In this document: piece after piece, positions 61,093 through 64,000 of the stretch
Numbering within the stretch: position 1 is the first letter of the stretch
Layout of the letters: every line of letters starts with the position of its first letter
Assembly (NCBI GenBank): GCA_028564925.1
Contig: CM053030.1
Span: 3,346,647 to 3,410,646, forward strand
DNA length: 64,000 nucleotides
Direction: 5' to 3'
From: Lithobates sylvaticus
Lineage: Eukaryota > Chordata > Amphibia > Anura > Ranidae
The notes under the pieces: generated by a model
Databases searched by the model: none
What the model was told of the DNA's origin: nothing
Seen by the model: only the letters and a program-made list of their open reading frames with translations
Made by a program: the position numbers and the translations under genes

Positions 61093-61510
61093 AGAACGGT
61101 TCCAGGGAAAGGGCAAAAAGGAGGGGCAACAATGGGCACCCTTGTCTCGTGCCGTTTCCAATATGGAAAGGTTCTGATAGAAGTCCGTTTACTCTAACCT
61201 GTGTCGTTGGGTTAGAATAAATTCTGCTTATTCATCCAACCAATGTGACGGAGAATGGAGAAGATAAAGTTCCAGTTCACCCAATCAAATGTTTTTTCGG
61301 CATCTGTACTTACAAATACGCACGTCGTATTTTTAGTGTTTGCCATGTGGATGAGATTTAACGGTGTTGTCTCTCTCGCCTCTCTAGTAGGAATAAAGCC
61401 CACCTGGTCTAGATGTATCAAGGTCTGGAGATGTTGTGCCAAACGGGTAGCTGGAATTTTTGTGAACAGCTTCAGGTCAGTATTAAAAACGGGAGATAAG
61501 TCTATAGCGC
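61093..61510 (-). mobile_element. L1 ORF2 remnant, segment 2 (RT fingers/palm)
   Basis: The minus strand encodes NTDLKLFTKIPATRLAQHLQ, TLIHLDQVGFIPTREARETT, CVFVSTDAEKTFDWVNWNFI and [20 protein letters not shown]. These are L1 RT motifs in order: the DQVGF region, motif A with the first catalytic Asp, and the RQGCPLSP motif. It joins segment 1 across the hAT at 61,511 and segment 3 across the hAT at 59,622. Confidence 0.93.
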
Positions 61511-62602
61511 CAGGGGGTCAAGTCCTGGGGAAAAAAGTGTGGGAACTCCCACCCAAGATCCACTCGTCCACCAAAAAAAAAAAAATGATCCGCTCATATA
61601 CACGAACGCTTCAAAAGTGGTATTTTTCATCCAATTCTCGTATTGTGTGGATGAAGAAACTGTTAGTACATAAAAAAAAAAAACAATCCTCAATAAAGAT
61701 AAATCGGGTAATTCTCTGAATAATCAGCATTCATCCAATTGTGCTTCCATGTAATGTGATCATCATGTTCTGATCTTTATTGGGGATGTTATTTTGTATA
61801 TAGAGTGTTTATGTGGTGAGTTTACACTTTTCATTGAACAGAGTTTGGATAACACAGGGTTATATGGAAAGGTGATAAATGAAGTGCACATTATCTGGAC
61901 AGAATGCTTGGGGGGATAGTGATGTGTTCCTGCTTAGGAGATGTATGTTAGCTTGGGGGGGGGGGGGGCTGCAAACTCTGCAGGGGCTCCAACACACACT
62001 CGCTGCTATTCCAACCCTTCACATATTTCCACATAAACTTCCCTCCTGGCATTAAACTTTGCCAGGTATTGTGCTCAGCTTACCACCCCAAACTGATGTT
62101 CCTCCCTCAGCTCACCTCTCTCCCTGCATGTCCTGTGAGCAGAATAGCTGTGCTCCTCCTCTGGGTTCTCTCATCATATGGCACTGAAGATAGAGGAGGG
62201 GGGGGATTCAGCGGGACACACAGAGCAAGTATGCAGGAGACTGGGGGAGGGATGAGGAGACAGAAAACCAGGAGGGGCCGGCGGGGAGGAGCGCATCACG
62301 AGAGGTCTGACTAAATACAACCCCTTAGCAGCAGGGACCTGATCTACCTGTCAGCTAGCTGTGATTGACAGGTAGATCGAAGCAGAAGCTGTCATTGTGC
62401 CCCCTACTGGCAATGCCTGAATGGTCAGGTGTGCGGCACTTACTATTGCGAGCTGTCCCGTCAGCTGATGGTGTAGCACCTCCCACACGGCTCGCATACT
62501 TCATAGTCTTGCAGGATACGGCTGCTAACGGGAACTGAGTTCCTGTTGTGGAAAAAGTACAGGAACTCCGTTCCCATGCGTTCCCGCAGGACTTGAGCCC
62601 TG
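61511..62602. mobile_element. hAT-type element inserted in L1, 1.1 kb
   Basis: The ends are CAGGGGGTCAAGTCCTG and CAGGACTTGAGCCCTG, inverted, with a perfect 8-bp duplication TATAGCGC (61,503-61,510 and 62,603-62,610). The inside is non-coding, with poly(A)/poly(G) stretches. Confidence 0.94.
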
Positions 62603-62885
62603 TATAGCGCCCACAGGAACCTGGGTCTTCCCCTTTTTTGTGGATCAGAGTGGACCAGAGTGTCTCTGGGGAATAAAGACCCCATGCCCACCGCGCTAAA
62701 GAATTTCGCCATCCGTGTGGGCCAATAATGGGGAGGAGGGTTTTGTAGTATTGGACGGTATAGCGGCCTGGTCCTGGGGCCTTGCCTGGTTTCATGGCTC
62801 CAATAGCAAGCCGGAGCTCCTCTGAAGTGATGGGGGAATCCAGATCATCTTGAACTTCTATGGGCAGGGATGGCATTTGGGAGGA
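62603..62885 (-). mobile_element. L1 ORF2 remnant, segment 1 (start of RT)
   Basis: The minus strand encodes LDSPITSEELRLAIGAMKPG, KAPGPGRYTVQYYKTLLPII, then (next frame) AKFFSAVGMGSLFPRDTLV, then LIHKKGEDPGSCGRY. K-PGPDG-T-EYYK and the IPK-GKDP...YRPIS region are L1 hallmarks. Two frame changes occur here, so the copy is dead. The endonuclease domain is not seen upstream, so the copy is 5'-truncated or cut off by rearrangement near 62,890. Confidence 0.9.
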
Positions 62886-63107
62886 TGTTATACATCCCTG
62901 TTCGGTAGATTGTATAATGAGCGATCGAAATCCCTGAACTCATGTGATATTTGCTTTGGTAATGTGGCTTTTCTTGTTCAATATTTTTATTGAAAATGTT
63001 TTCATCAACGTAACAAAATATTGTAATAACAAATATCCCCAACCGGGAGCCAACATGGCCCTTCGGTAGGGTTTATCAAAAACAAAATTTAAGAATATAA
63101 CAAAATA
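62886..63107. other. Unassigned sequence
   Basis: AT-rich. TTCTTGTTCAATATTTTTAT followed by TGAAAA resembles the inverted 3' end of another L1-type element, but there is too little to assign. Confidence 0.35.
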
Positions 63108-64000
63108 TTAACCACTTGCCAACCGGCGCATGACGATATACGTCTTCAGAATGGCACGGACAGGCAGGAGGGCGTATATATAAGTCCCTCCTCCCGCGCC
63201 GGTCGGGACCCCCGTGAGTCCGGTCGCGGTCCCCGCGGACTCGATCGCCGCGGGGACCCCCGCGATCGTCTCACGGGAAGGCTGAATGGGGGGAGATGCC
63301 GAGATAAACAGCATCTCCCCGTTCTGCTAGCAACTAGTGACGCCGATCTCTGCTCCCTGTGATTGGAGCAGAGATCAGCATTCACTAGCTGACAGCCACG
63401 CCCCCCCACAGTAAGAAACACACCCCTAGGCATACTTAACCCTTACACTGCCCCCTTGTGGTTAACCCCATTCACTGCCAGTGTCATTTATACAGGAATC
63501 AATGCATTTAAATAGCACTGATTGCTGTATAAATGACAATGGTCCCAAAAATGTGTCAAAAATGTCCGATGTGTCCGCCATAATGTCGCAGTCACAAAAA
63601 AAATCGCAGATCGCTGCCATTACTACTAAAAAAAAAATATTAATAAAAATGCTATAAAACTATCCCCTCTTTTGTAAACGCTATAACTTTGCGCAAACCG
63701 ATCAATAATCGCTTATTGCGATTTTTTTTTTACCAAAAATATTTAGAAGAATACGTATCGGCCTAAACTGAGGAAAAAAAAATGTTTTTTATATATTTTT
63801 GGGGGATATTTATTATAGCAAATAGTAAAAAATAATGCATTTTTTTCAAAATTGTCGCTCTATTTTTGCTTATAGCGCAAAAAATAAAAACCGCAGGGGC
63901 GATCAAATACCACCAAAAGAAAGCTCTATTTGTGAGGGGGAAAAAAAAGGACGTCAATTTTGTTTGGGAGCCACGTCGCACGACCGCCGCAATTGTCAGT
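63108..64000 (-). mobile_element. TTAA-bounded element (piggyBac-like), copy 4, cut by window end
   Basis: It starts TTAACCACTTGCCAACCGGC, with the GC-rich block first and then ATAAATGACAATGGTCCC and the AT-rich half, in the orientation of copy 2. It runs past the window edge. Confidence 0.78.

Overview
This is a vertebrate nuclear window, most likely from a frog of the true-frog (ranid) type. Spliced genes with GT/AG introns, abundant hAT, Tc1, PIF/Harbinger and L1 remnants, a dispersed TTAA-bounded repeat that I associate with ranid genomes, and very heavy minisatellite content all point that way. The species call is inference. No prokaryotic features are present.

Only one host gene can be supported. 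It lies on the minus strand between about 25.3 kb and 6.2 kb and has the features of chemerin (RARRES2): a signal peptide, a cystatin/cathelicidin-like fold region, six cysteines spaced almost exactly as in mammalian chemerin, and a C-terminal activation segment ending PFSKH. Four coding exons (25088-25273, 20136-20240, 18333-18431, 10171-10263), all joined in phase 0 with good splice sites, encode 160 residues. A probable 3'UTR exon follows near 6.2-6.4 kb. The introns are inflated by arrays and transposons. Intron 2 is almost wholly a 38-bp minisatellite. Intron 3 holds a Tc1 element carrying two nested Harbinger MITEs, plus a 4.3-kb hAT. Intron 4 is mostly a 37-bp array.

Layout: 0-5.4 kb has a 22-bp array, TTAA-bounded repeats and a 31-bp array. 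From 6.2 to 25.3 kb is the chemerin gene. From 25.4 to 35.1 kb there are several hAT-type elements with clean 8-bp target duplications and internal satellites, an unclassified interspersed family (called R1 here) with a 34-bp array, and another TTAA-bounded element. At 35.5-36.2 kb there is a near-perfect 0.7-kb inverted repeat, followed by 1.6 kb of unassigned sequence. From 38.0 to 57.8 kb is a single 19.8-kb satellite of about 530 copies of a 37/39-bp unit with higher-order structure. From 57.8 to 63.1 kb there is one weak candidate exon and then a minus-strand L1 ORF2 split by two hATs and AATTCG-rich insertions. The window ends inside a fourth TTAA-bounded element.

About half of the window is tandem repeat. 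Nearly all long open frames are frames through these arrays, not genes. The most useful observations are the chemerin gene, the 20-kb satellite with its higher-order structure, the large palindrome, and a series of elements showing minisatellites starting and growing inside transposons.
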